Shown piece after piece: positions 54,103-64,000 of a stretch of 64,000 nucleotides of DNA (the first letter of the stretch is position 1; each line of letters starts with the position of its first letter). The stretch covers positions 6,864,627 to 6,928,626 of the forward strand of contig NC_064048.1 in NCBI RefSeq assembly GCF_932526225.1. The letters are read 5' to 3'. The notes below the pieces were generated by a model. It was not told the origin of the DNA. It saw only the letters and a program-made list of their open reading frames with translations, and made no database searches. This DNA comes from Nematostella vectensis. Lineage: Eukaryota > Cnidaria > Anthozoa > Actiniaria > Edwardsiidae. Made by a program: the position numbers and the translations under genes.

Positions 54103-54390
54103 TCATTGCCGGCAGAGTCTTTCCTCCGGGCTGCGGTACGGTCTGGAGTACCGTCCAGCCTCTATTTCTAACTTATGACAACTTATTCTTAGGCGTGTCA
54201 ACTCTACTCTATCCTTGATGTTTTGAACATTAAATAGGTACGTTCCCTTGTCATATTTTGTTTTAAACTTACAGAAAGTTCTAAGTTTGTTCGTTTTTCC
54301 GGACTTTTTTGGAATCGTTAAAGATGTCAGCTTCAAAATTTTGGAATCCAATGTCTTGAAGCCTTTGCTTAAACAATATCTCGACTGACA
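54103..54390 (-). pseudogene. LINE C-terminal fragment
   Basis: About 80 residues (GKTNKLRTFCKFKTKYDKGT, RVELTRLRISCHKLEIEAGR) parallel the C-terminus of the LINE remnant at 50.7-50.9 kb (NKLRTYRTFKDKYE, RVALTKLRISNHQLQIEKGR). A poly-A/C stretch lies at 54393-54430. Confidence 0.82.
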
Positions 54391-54820
54391 TCCCCCCCCC
54401 CCAAAAAAAAAAAAAAAAAAGAAAAAAAAACCCGATTGAAGCAGACTCACAAAAACAGTTTGCTATGTACTAATAAGGAATTGAACAAGTGATCATGAAG
54501 AAAGGCAGTTTTCAAAAAGAAACTGTTAGATATTAAATAAAAGCGCGTTTGGTTATTATCGACAGGACTGTGGACTAGGATTTGTGGCGAATAGATATAT
54601 AAAGATGCTCAACATGATGTGACGTCGCGTCAAAAACAGAAATACCAATGTTTCAATTATATGGCTTAATTTAATTTATTCTCCATCACACTCTGACAAA
54701 AATACATACATTTTATTGGTAAAATAGCTTATGTGAGTAGCTTATATAGATGCATCTACATAGTCATAGTTTTTATCTTTTCCTTCCCCGATTAACAGGC
54801 TTGAGGTGCTTTTGTCTTTT

Positions 54821-56901
54821 TTAGAGGAAGAATGTCGTTAAGCCATTGTGACTACGCAGTATAACCCTTCTCAATACATGGCTTCCCGAGAGGCGAAATG
54901 CTTCTATTCTGCGTCTAACTTTCACTGAAAGATCATCAACAAAATCAAGGCTCTTAATCGATGGATTTTGCATCTGTGTATCAATGATTGAGGATATGCC
55001 CTCTTCCCCTATAGGGAAACCAAGCACCATATGTTCAATTACTGTGTTCTTTGTAAGTAGTTCTGGGATCCAACTAAAATTAAAGTACTGAGAATATCGT
55101 TCACGGCATGCAAGGTGTTCAACCTCTAAAGTCTTTATGGATTTATTACTAGCAAGAGCGGAGGCAATTTCTGTATTATCGTCGCTGTCACCAATGCCAA
55201 GCCGAAGCTTTATAATTGCCTCACTTTGTCCAACTATCCTTGCAAGTTTAGTAATTATCTCGGAAGAATTCGCTTCTACATGGAGACCTAGTCTCTTCAG
55301 TGACTTGTTTTGTTCTATAGCATCGAGGACACAACACGTGTTATCACCCAACGTAGGTACATTACTTAAATCAACAATTTCCAGCACTTTGTTTTGAATT
55401 ATCATCTCTGCGATTGCAACGGCAGCAGCAGAAGCAACAGAAGCATCAACAGCAGTGTCAGAGGAGCTGAGAATCAAGCGCTTGATTGACAAATCCTTCT
55501 TCATAGCTCTAACTACGGTAATCATTAATTGTACAGAAATGTCTGTAATTTCTAATAATTCACATATAGAATTATTGAGGCGACAACTGTTGATAATCGT
55601 GTGCAACATGTCTTCTGATTCAGGAGAAATGTCTGAAATCGTAAGAATTTTTAACCCTTCTATGGAATCTCTTCCGCATTTACTTTTAGTCCCATAAGAC
55701 AGCCAATAACAAAGACCTGACACAGCTTTAGATGAGAAAAGATACAATTTCAATGAAACGTTTTGTGGTAATAGTTGGATAAAGCCGTCCAGACCTTGAT
55801 CTCCGCACTTGACCTCGTGCAGGCATTCACACATCAATTTTATAACATAGTCATAGTCCAACAAAGTGCACATAGACACACTCCTAGAATAATATCGCAT
55901 CATTCCATCAGGATTCAAAATGTTCGCGAGTGACTTCACAGCAGTAGAAGCCTTGGCTGTACCAATCATTGACGCTAAATCGAAGTTACATAGCGTATGA
56001 AACATAGAGAAACTAAAGAATTCTTCACCCTCGCCTTTGGCAAAGCAGTCAGCGAAAAACAACGCCGCCAAATAATCTTGCAGTGATTTATGTAAAAAGG
56101 AATATGTAACTTCACATCGGATTTTCTTTGGTGCTTTGTTCTTTACAACGACACCCAAGTCCAACAGATCCTTTGGTAGCTCCATTGCCGTAAAGCATAA
56201 CTTATTTTCCTTTAGCGCCTCATAAGCGTACTTCCCCAATGCCAAATGCCAATCCTTAAACCTTTCTTCAAGGTCGCAATCCTCAACCTCCAGCCCCTTT
56301 CTCTTAATGTGTCTTTTAGTGATACAGAACAGGATTTCTTTGTTCAATGTAGTGATGTCCTGATGTCTTTGGGAAGTGAGATACTCCGCGTTGTCCTCAA
56401 AGACTAGGCAAAGCATAGAGGCATAGAGAGGGTTACAGACCAAGTCCCTTAGCTTTTGATTTATCGTAACGTGTCGAAGAAGGTTATGTGCCACTGTTGG
56501 GGAAGATGAGAAGTAGCTTGTAAACAGTTCCTTGGCATCGTCAAAATTCCATCCAGTTATTTCTAGCTTCCTGTCGAAACTATTTTTCAACTCTGATAGG
56601 TGGTTTTTACGGCTGGTAACTACCATGCAACTTTGTGGTAAGGCCTTTTTGCTGAGAATTGTATTAAGCGATTTCCTCGAAGATGCAGGCAGTTCATCGT
56701 AGCCATCGATGACCAAGGCAACACTCTTCTCGTTGTCACAGATATATCTGACAATTCTCTCTTTATCCTCGTCTGAGTAATTCTCGGGAATCGCTTGACG
56801 CAGGAAATCTCTCCAATCACTGGCATTTGCTATATCACGACAATGCAGCAGTAATACGACTTTGATTTCTTCGGGGATTATACAGGACAACGGCATGTTG
56901 C
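54821..56901 (-). CDS. HEPN-NACHT-LRR exon 3 (NACHT end, LRR)
   Basis: Acceptor TTTCAG, phase 1 in, runs to the stop. Starts NMPLSCIIPEEIKVVLLLHC. The first 300 residues are NACHT with its downstream helices; the LRR part is degenerate (SLKRLGLHVEANS, SIKTLEVEHLACR, SIKSLDFVDDLSV), with repeats of roughly 28-30 residues. Confidence 0.9.
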
Positions 56902-57812
56902 CTGAAAAAAAAATTCAATTAGACATTTATGGGAGGGGAAAGATTGCAAGTATAAATAAATGCCCATAGCCTATAATCACATCAACGACACAGAAAACAA
57001 ATTATCTTACTACATGTTCCCCTAGAATTGTTAAACCTGGAACTAATGAAAAATTATATGTTTTTGCTGTAGTTTCTGCAATTTCAAATCTAAAAATAAA
57101 TAATTTACTTTAACTAGTAAGCCCATTTCTGTATCTTCCTTTTGATAAATTTGTCAAATTCTCTTATTTTTTGTGAATATTTATTGTTTAGCATTTTTAT
57201 AAACACGTGCTCTAAATCGTTTTGTCTTTCAATAAACACATGCTCTGGTTTGGAAAAAAAAGAAAAATCGATTCAAAGCATGTGTTTATTAAAAGACAAA
57301 ACGATCTAGAGCATGTGTTTATAAAAATGCTAAACAATAAACATTCGCATTTAATGGCTTATCAGTACATGATTTGTGTACTATTTATTGCGCGCTCATA
57401 AGGTCTGTACTCGAGTATGCGTCGCCGGTGTGGGCTGCTCTACCGGAATACCTATCTGAGCACCTGGAGTCTATACAGAAAAGAGCTTTAAAAATCATTC
57501 TAAGGCACGAATATACGAGCTATAGTAGTGCCCTTGCCTCAACGTCTCTCCAATTTTTGTCTGAGAGAAGGGATGAAGCATGTCGGAAATTTATGGCAAG
57601 AGCTAAAACTGTTGAACCCTTAAAATCTGTGGTTAATAACATGACAACTGTCCAACATGGATATAATTTGAGATCAGGAAATGAGAAAATAATAGGACCG
57701 CAAGCTAAAACTTGTAGGTTTAGAGATTTTGTGACTGTGCGCTATTGTTAGTTTCTGTGTGACGACCTCTCACTTGTAATTCAGCCATGATAGCTGCAAT
57801 GGTGTAGAAATA

Positions 57813-57894
<82 letters not shown>

Positions 57895-60158
57895 CTGGAC
57901 TTATATTAGGGGATGATCTTGCAATTATGCTAAAACTAACTGGTTTGGCGGTTTAATAAAAAAAGACAATCACAAAAAGTGCTCTTTTCTTTTGGAAAAA
58001 AATCACAAACACTACCCTTAGACTACTTTTCCCATACAGATATAGTGTTATGGCGAGGAAAGGAAAAATTACATTGTTTATCAAAATATCGTGTATTTTC
58101 CTACATACGTTTTACAGTAATTTTGCTGGAACCGGACATGTCGTCGCTATATTATCTAGAATATTGTTATATCTAGTGTCGTTATTTCATTAGTTCTTTA
58201 CTTTCTATATTATGATGGAACAGCTTCAACTCACTTTTATTTCCTTGGACGCGAAGTGCCCACAAGTGGACAAGGTTCTTGCAGAATGAGGTTTTCCCAA
58301 CCCCAGGATTCCCTTCAAGAAGTACTTTAGAGACCCTCTTTTTATTCAATGGTTCAAACAGGTCACACATGTTCAACCTCGATTCATCTTCTGTCACTAT
58401 CTTTGGCTCTTTAAACATCTTTTGGACATTAAACTTGGATTCAAATTCAAGCCATGGTAGAGGAGTGATGTATGATGCTTCACCAGTTGTGTACTCAGAT
58501 AGAAGATATTCCAACCACTTATCCATGGCTATAAGAACATGTATTCTAATATTAGTATCTAAATAGCCAATAAAAATCAATAGGTTCAGCTATTTTGAAA
58601 CCAGTGGTGGATAAGGTGCTGGTGTGATGTGTATACAAGCTTTTAGCCCAGACCCTCTGTGTGAAATCTTACAGATCTCATGATTATGGGTTTAACAATA
58701 ATATAACACCCCTTTTCCAAGTGGGTTGCACTTTGATACAGTAGCCTATGTGTTGTAACTTGCTTTGAACAATAATAAAAAAATAAACGCCAAAATCAAG
58801 TTCTCTCACTGGATCTGAGATTGGTTTATGACATGATATACTGATTCATGTTTTTTTTTTCATTAGCACTGCTGGTTTGGGATACATAGATCCTCAAGTG
58901 CAAACTTTATGGAAATAGGTATTTGCAGTATAGGGGGCAAATAATGAGATTTATTTTGTTTTGTTATTGTTTTTTCACAAAACTAAAACACATTTAGAAA
59001 TCAACGCCTGCACAATTATGTCAAATGATGCAATGATGAAAAACAGAAATAGGTAAAAGCATCAAGAACAGAAAATAAGATCTATTTGCCTTGTTTTTTT
59101 TTTTTCACACTCAAAAGAAATTTTAGATAACAGTGTCTGATGTTAAATGATAATACAGTGATGCTGTGTTAACCAGCCCTATGCTGCCCAGAAGGAGTGT
59201 TACAGTGATCAAGACAAAAGGTGGGCTGCAATTCAAAAAAACACTGTTCAGTGTATTTTTTCCATAAACAGGGATCATCAAACTTATACACACCTTTGTC
59301 TCGCTTTGCAAGCTCATCAGATTCAGCAACTCCCTGACCAATCTTCCCATCTTTGATTTCTTGGATTTCCTGGCATATTGTTTGCACTTCATGAGCTATT
59401 CCATGAAACTTTTCATTGACACTCTGCCCAACCCCTTCGACTATCTGTTGAACAGATTGAACATCAGCGCCCACTCCTTGGATTTGGCTGTTCATAGCTT
59501 GCTTCAGGTCCTGTACTTCATGGCTCACTCCTTGCACTTCCTTTCTCACTTCTTGTGTTTCTCTAAACAAGTCGAGCTCATCCTCATTCCATTTCTGCAG
59601 CAATGCTTTGTAGTCTGTTGCACCAGAGGGACGGCTTTTAAGATCATTCACTTCATCAGAACTGATACCAAGGGCAATGAGAGCTGTTGAGATCTCTTTC
59701 CAGTAATTCTCAAACTCTACATCATCAAATGCGGCATTATTAACATGACATAACTTGTTCCTATAAAACTTGATGCGAGCAATGTGTGCTGGAATTGAAT
59801 TGTCTGTGCTTGCAGGCAAACTGTCCCATCCCGAAGAAGGAGGTTTCAATAGGCAGATGTTGCGCAACAGAACAAAGATGAGGGTAATGTCAAAATCTTT
59901 AGAGGTTGGAGGCGGTAGGCCATGTTTAGGGAACAACTTATCCCATTGATCATTATTAAGTATTTTCCTCTTCCCTCGCGGAGGACACCACAAGGAATGT
60001 AGAGTCTTGTAGTGATGATTCAGCTGAGTACTTAATGAGGAAGGTGGCAGAAATCCATCCAAAACACCTCGAAGGGCCTGGGTTCCGCCAACAACAAGTA
60101 ATCGGGAAAGTTTATCAAAGTTCTCAGAGTCCTTGTTGACTGGGAATAGACCTGCCAT
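54821..60158 (-). CDS. HEPN-NACHT-LRR receptor, 1,079 aa
   Basis: Three exons totalling 3,240 bp in consistent phase. Residues about 12-165 are a DZIP3-like HEPN domain with QWDKLFPKHG, KDFDITLIFVLLRNI, PPSSGWDSLP and the ribonuclease-type motif RNKLCH (133-138, R-x4-H). Residues about 200-270 are helical with repeated GVxxEVQ units. NACHT follows with Walker A GNPGVGKTS (about 361-369) and Walker B LVIDGYDE (about 449-456). Winged-helix-like sequence (TYSFLHKSLQDYLAALFFAD) and C-terminal leucine-rich repeats complete it. The architecture is that of an intracellular NLR-type sensor. I infer oligomerisation on sensing and RNA cleavage by HEPN. Ligand unknown. Confidence 0.9.
57173..57347. repeat. 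Large near-perfect hairpin, about 74 bp arms
   Basis: 57173-57246 and 57274-57347 are inverted copies with few mismatches (TTATTGTTTAGCATTTTTAT, CGTTTTGTCTTT, ATAAACACATGCT), with a loop of about 27 bp. It lies in the intron between receptor exons 2 and 3, just left of a LINE fragment. Confidence 0.85.
57363..57891 (+). mobile_element. 5'-truncated LINE fragment with (TA)n tail
   Basis: The frame to 57751 encodes a LINE RT C-terminus (ALIRSVLEYASPVWAALPEY, SIQKRALKIILRHEY, YNLRSG). The element ends in a TA microsatellite at 57816-57891. It is in antisense orientation within the receptor intron. Confidence 0.82.
57816..57891. repeat. (TA)n microsatellite
   Basis: 38 uninterrupted AT units at the 3' end of the LINE fragment. 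Confidence 0.97.
58235..58528 (-). CDS. HEPN-NACHT-LRR exon 2 (Walker A)
   Basis: Phase 1 in (acceptor CTTATAG) and phase 1 out (donor A/GTGAGT, near consensus). Encodes MDKWLEYLLSEYTTGEASYI to the P-loop LLEGNPGVGKTSFCKNL. A second possible donor 27 bp downstream (A/GTAAAG) keeps the same phase and would add 9 residues. Confidence 0.88.
58529..59293. other. Receptor intron 1
   Basis: AT-rich with homopolymer T runs. No exon seen. Confidence 0.5.
59294..60158 (-). CDS. HEPN-NACHT-LRR exon 1 (HEPN)
   Basis: 288 codons from MAGLFPVNKDSENFDKLSRL to donor G/GTGTGT (phase 1). The Met at 60158 was chosen because HEPN of this type begins about here and an acceptor-like CTCTTGCAG lies 11 bp upstream, suggesting a non-coding first exon. 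The open frame extends further upstream without an ATG, so an N-terminal extension is possible. Confidence 0.85.
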
Positions 60159-60436
60159 CACAACAACAGCTGCAAGAGGATATACAACTATGAGACTTAG
60201 CTGTCCATTGCCTGCATCTTTCAATATTTTTTCAAATATAATTAAGCCTTTTTGGGTAGAAGGATTGATTCAAGTTCACAATTATTCAAGCAGATTTGCA
60301 TTGCCACAGAATTAAATATTTTATTCAAGGGCTAAAAAACTGTGGTTTTCAAGGAAACAGTGTGTCTTAAAAACACAATTTTCAAATGAAACTAAGTTCT
60401 TTCATTGTGATTAAAATTTATAACTAAAGGATTCAG

Positions 60437-60627
60437 TCTTTGATGACTTTTTAACAGAAAACACAAAAAATATATTTCAAAATTGTAAAAGCAGTGTGTC
60501 AATTTGAATTTTCTTTGAGGATGTGACTGATAATTTAGAGCAGATGGCCTGTTAAATAGTGCAGATTCTAATAGATTCTTTTGACAGTTGAGGTTTCTGT
60601 CAGCCCTCCGGAAGTATACTGGGGTGA
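60437..60627 (-). mobile_element. MITE copy 4, diverged
   Basis: Matches MITE copy 2 in reverse from the TTTTTAACAGAAAACAC part to the CTCCGGAAGTATACTGG end. One terminus is lost. It lies upstream of the receptor coding start. Confidence 0.78.
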
Positions 60628-60970
60628 TTGATACTCTCCCATAATGCACAGGGGGGAGATCACAAAAGTGCAATCAATAAAATTTACTCTGCTGAGCCAA
60701 ATTTGCTCAATCTATACAAGTCACGAGAGACATGCAAATTCAAAAATTATTTCTGTTTCATAATCGATTTTGATGACATGCCACGAGTTAAGCGTTGGTG
60801 TGAAGGCCGTGGATTTGAAGGGATGCTTTTGTAAATGTGCATTTCGCTATACGAGACATGAATTTAAATTACTATAAGAGGCTTGTAATCTTCATAGAAA
60901 CCCCTCATGCTTTTCGCTTATGCAGATAGAGTGCATTTGAAAGAGAATAACTCTTCTACATAGTACAAAT

Positions 60971-61161
60971 TACCTGTAAAAGCCGACACATTTGCCTTGT
61001 TCTGAGTGCCTGTTCGTCCACTGAGATTTGTTCGACTTTCTACGGCCTTGGATTCCTGCTAGCAGAGGCCTCTTTTCTCTGTATTTCGCTGGGCTGGAGT
61101 TCGCGAGGAAAAGATACCTCTGCCATGGGTCGCAAGTTCGTTTGATCAAACCGCCGTCCAC
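60971..61161 (-). promoter_or_regulatory. Possible receptor 5' UTR exon
   Basis: On the minus strand a donor-like CAG/GTAATT ends at 60975, and an acceptor exists at about 60170 just before the receptor Met. A 63-codon frame here is out of frame with the receptor, so at most it is a uORF. Weak evidence. Confidence 0.25.
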
Positions 61162-61519
61162 GATCGTGGACGAGATCCAGAGCGCATGCTCCGTTCATTA
61201 ATTACTAGCCACTATTTGAGCCCACAATGACTAGCGCATGCATAAAACGTATATCCGCTGCGGGATAATAAGCCCGCATTCGAAACGGTGTCCTCCGTAG
61301 AAATATCACGCGACGAATTATAAAAGAAGCCTTATCTTCATTCAGAATTTTCTCTCTTTTGACTAACGAGTCAATCTTCCGTTTACAGGTTTTGCATATT
61401 CTTCTGGGAATAGCTGATCTAAGTTTACCAAAAAGTTTTGTAACATTTTCTTCGAATCCAACTGTGCGATATTTACATTAGTAAGAATATAAAATATATT
61501 TACAATAGTAAGAATATAA
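61162..61519. other. Intergenic
   Basis: No gene seen. Two direct copies of AGTAAGAATATAAAA lie at 61480-61522 next to the LINE. Confidence 0.5.
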
Positions 61520-63172
61520 AAAAATATTTGGTCAGGTATTAAGGAATTGATAACAACAAAGCCTACTTGCTCAAACCAACCCTCCAAACTTATCATTAAT
61601 AATAAGACAGTCAAAGACCCCAAAGCTATTGCAATAGCCTTTAATAACTTTTTTGCTACAATTGGTAGTCAGCTTGCTAGTAAAATTCCACATGTAGATA
61701 GAAGTCCTGAATCCTTCCTTGGTCCACCGCTAGTAAACAGTTTTGTCCTTTCTCCGGTCACAGCATTTGAGATAGAGGATATTATTTCTGGGTTAAATCC
61801 CTCCAAGGCATCAGGTCCTTATAGCATCCCAGTTTGCCTTCTAAAATTTTTGAAGTCCTATTTATCAGTACCCTTGGAAATATTATACAATCACTCATTT
61901 AGTAATGGCTGTGTACCGGATCAGTTTAAAATTGCAAAAACAATTCCAATTCATAAAAAAGATTCAGCTAGCTGCATGGATAGTTATAGACCAATCTCGC
62001 TGCTTTCAATTTTTAACAAAATCTTGGAGAAACTAATGTATAAAAGACTTATTGCCTTTATTAACAAATATAATATTCTCTATGACAAGCAATTTGGATT
62101 CCGAGAGCACCATACTACTTTTCATGCAACACTTCTAATTGTAGACAAAATTCAAAGGGCTATAGAGGAGGGCCAGTATTCCTGTGGGATATTTCTCGAC
62201 TTCTCAAAAGCATTTGACACAGTTGATCATAAAATTCTTATTAGCAAACTTGCTCACTACGGAATTCGTGGAATTGCAAATGAATGGTTTTCATCATACT
62301 TGTCAAATAGAAGGTAATTTGTGTCAGTTAATAATTCAGAATCTGATGAAGTTGTCCTCACTCATGGAGTCCCACAGGGTTCAGTACTTGGCCCCCTCTT
62401 ATTTCTTATTTATATCAATGACTTTCATAGATGCAGTAGTATATTTGATTTTCATATCTTTGCTGATGACACTAACCTATTTTACTCGAACAGTAGTTTG
62501 CTTGCTCTGGAATCCTGTATCAACGAAAATCTTCTTCATGTTTCTAGCTGGCTTGCTGCCAATAAGCTCTCTCTAAATATCGATAAAACAAACTTCATCA
62601 TTTTTCATCCACCACAGAAAATCTCTAATTATACTCTAAGTATTAAGATAAATGGCAAATGCATCAAGAAAGAGAAGTACATCAAATATCTAGGCATATA
62701 TATTGACTCCCATCTTAGCTGGAAATATCAGATACTTCATATAGCTAAAAAGATTAAACGTTGCATTGGTGTTCTCTCAAAAATAAGACATTATGTAAAT
62801 ATTTCAGTCCTAAAAATGCTTTACTATACATTATTATTTCCATTTCTAACTTACTCAGTTGTGACCTGGGGCAACACCTATGCAACTACTCTTAAGCCCC
62901 TTTTTATACTTCAGAAAAGGGCAATTAGAATATTAACTTTTTCTGATTTTAGGACCCCTTCAAATCCATTATTCTACCAACTTAGTCTCCTCAAACTTCA
63001 TGACATAATCTATCTTAACAATGCACTGTTTATGTATGACTTCCATTCAGATCATTTGCCATCTGTCTTCAAATCATTTTTCACAAATATTAACAGGATA
63101 CATCAATATAATACAAGACTTGCTAGTAGGAAGACTTCCACACAAAATGAAAAGTATGTATTTGGTATGTAA
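61520..63172 (+). pseudogene. LINE reverse transcriptase with one in-frame stop
   Basis: The frame is open from 61520 (NIWSGIKELI), interrupted only by TAA at 62315-62317, then continues in the same frame to 63172. RT blocks are clear: RPISLLSIFNKILEKLMYKR, DKQFGFREHHTT, FLDFSKAFDTVDHKIL, then after the stop THGVPQGSVLGPLLFLIYIN and the catalytic FADD. The stop lies between SSYLSNRR and FVSVNN, where family members usually carry one residue such as Gln, so CAA to TAA would explain it. The endonuclease is missing at the 5' side. The C-terminus runs into the satellite at YNTRLASRK. Confidence 0.88.
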
Positions 63173-63860
63173 CCTGTATGTAAAAGGCATGTCTTTTTTG
63201 TACTGGATATGTATTGGGTATGTAAAAAAATACATACCTTTTACATACCTATACTTACATACCCTAAACATACCCTTTTCTTTTAGCCATCTATGTATTT
63301 GGTATGTAAAAATACATGCCTTTTATTCACCCACACTTACATACCAAAAACATACCAATCCTATCCAATGCACTTCTATGTATTTGGTATGTAAAAATAC
63401 ATACCTTTTATATATCTGTCCTTACACACCAAAAACATACCCCTTCTCTTTTAGACGTCTGTGTATTTGGTATGTAAAAATACATATCAATTACATATCC
63501 ATTCTTACATACCAAAAACATACCGTTCTCTTTAATCCATATCTATGTATTTGGTATGTAAAAATACAAACCTAATATATACCCATTCTTTCATCCCAAA
63601 CATTTGCCGTTGATCTATGTATTTGGTATGTAAAAAAAACATATCTTTCACATACCTATACTTTTATACCCAAAAAAATGGCAGTATTAGGCCATCTATG
63701 TATTTGGTATGTGAAAATACATACTATTTACATACCCATTCTAACATACCAAAAACACACCCATCTCATTGCTGTATTTGGTATTGAAAAAATGCATGCC
63801 TTTACATACCTATACTTTCAAAAAAGCATACCTTCATTCAGGGCTCTTCTATTAATTTCG
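63150..63860. repeat. Satellite of about 80 bp units
   Basis: About eight units, each with CTATGTATTTGGTATGTAAA and the inverted pair GGTATGTA...TACATACC, followed by further TACATACC and CATACCAAAAACATACC words. The first unit begins inside the LINE 3' end. Open frames across it only translate the repeat (a CIWYVKIH-like word). Confidence 0.92.
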
Positions 63861-64000
63861 TATTCAAAAATACTTTAACCTATTCACATACCCATTGTAT
63901 GAACTAATAATAAAAATAATATTTATGGTAATGGGTCATTATTCTTGAAATCACAAAAAAATTATTTATAAATAAATAATTAATTAACTAAATAAAAAAT
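63861..64000. other. AT-rich right edge
   Basis: Very AT-rich (AATAAATAATTAATTAAC). Nothing recognised. Confidence 0.5.

Noticed and set aside
54393..54450. Phe/Gly-rich N-terminus of the LINE fragment frame
   Set aside because: It is the translation of a poly-A/poly-C stretch on the other strand, not part of the LINE protein.
59123..59392. 89-codon minus-strand frame beside the HEPN exon
   Set aside because: Alternative frame over the HEPN exon end and intron. The HEPN frame with donor at 59294 fits exon 2 in phase.
63021..63575. 184-codon frame with repeated CIWYVKIH-like words
   Set aside because: Translation of the satellite and of the LINE in an alternative frame. Periodicity comes from DNA repeats, not a protein.
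63150..63860. Possible CRISPR-like array
   Set aside because: Units are contiguous, diverged and without unique spacers. The context is eukaryotic with introns and retrotransposons.

Overview
The window reads as nuclear DNA of an early-branching animal, most likely a cnidarian (an anthozoan such as a coral or sea anemone). This is inferred from AT-rich DNA with GT-AG introns, Ty3, DIRS and several LINE families side by side, a Dickkopf-3-like secreted protein, and an NLR-type receptor with a DZIP3-like HEPN front end. No rRNA, tRNA, operon or CRISPR was recognised. The species cannot be named from the sequence alone.

Three host genes are supported, all on the minus strand. (1) A giant coiled-coil golgin occupies about 17.3-48.5 kb. 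I assembled 22 exons by hand (three of 6.2, 5.1 and 1.5 kb); every junction keeps the reading frame and they encode about 5,660 residues. Its N-terminal exons resemble giantin (GOLGB1). The true 3' end is unresolved, although a frame-compatible exon with a hydrophobic segment lies at about 16 kb. (2) A four-exon Dickkopf-family gene lies at 51.4-53.5 kb. It encodes 212 residues with a signal peptide and two ten-cysteine domains joined by a short linker, as in Dkk3. (3) A three-exon HEPN-NACHT-LRR receptor lies at 54.8-60.2 kb and encodes 1,079 residues, with an apparently intact HEPN ribonuclease motif, Walker A and Walker B.

The rest is rich in mobile DNA. From left to right: a complete, young Ty3-type LTR element (0.5-5.1 kb) with identical LTRs, a target duplication and an open 1,358-codon gag-pol; a poly-G/poly-C bounded tandem repeat (7.1-7.4 kb); a decayed DIRS-like element with inverted termini (10.5-14.6 kb) whose reverse transcriptase has lost its catalytic block; four copies of one MITE family (8.7, 17.7, 41.5 and 60.5 kb); several foldback elements inside golgin introns; a LINE whose reverse transcriptase has been cut out in frame (49.6-51.4 kb); fragments of the same and other LINEs (54.1, 57.4 kb); and a LINE with one in-frame stop (61.5-63.2 kb) that runs into a satellite array of about 80-bp units (63.2-63.85 kb).

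The three host genes do not form a pathway: Golgi tethering, a secreted Wnt-pathway-type modulator, and innate immune sensing. The most interesting items are the HEPN-NACHT-LRR gene (a probable RNase-armed NLR), the very large golgin, and the tandem copies of a golgin exon end with its splice donor.
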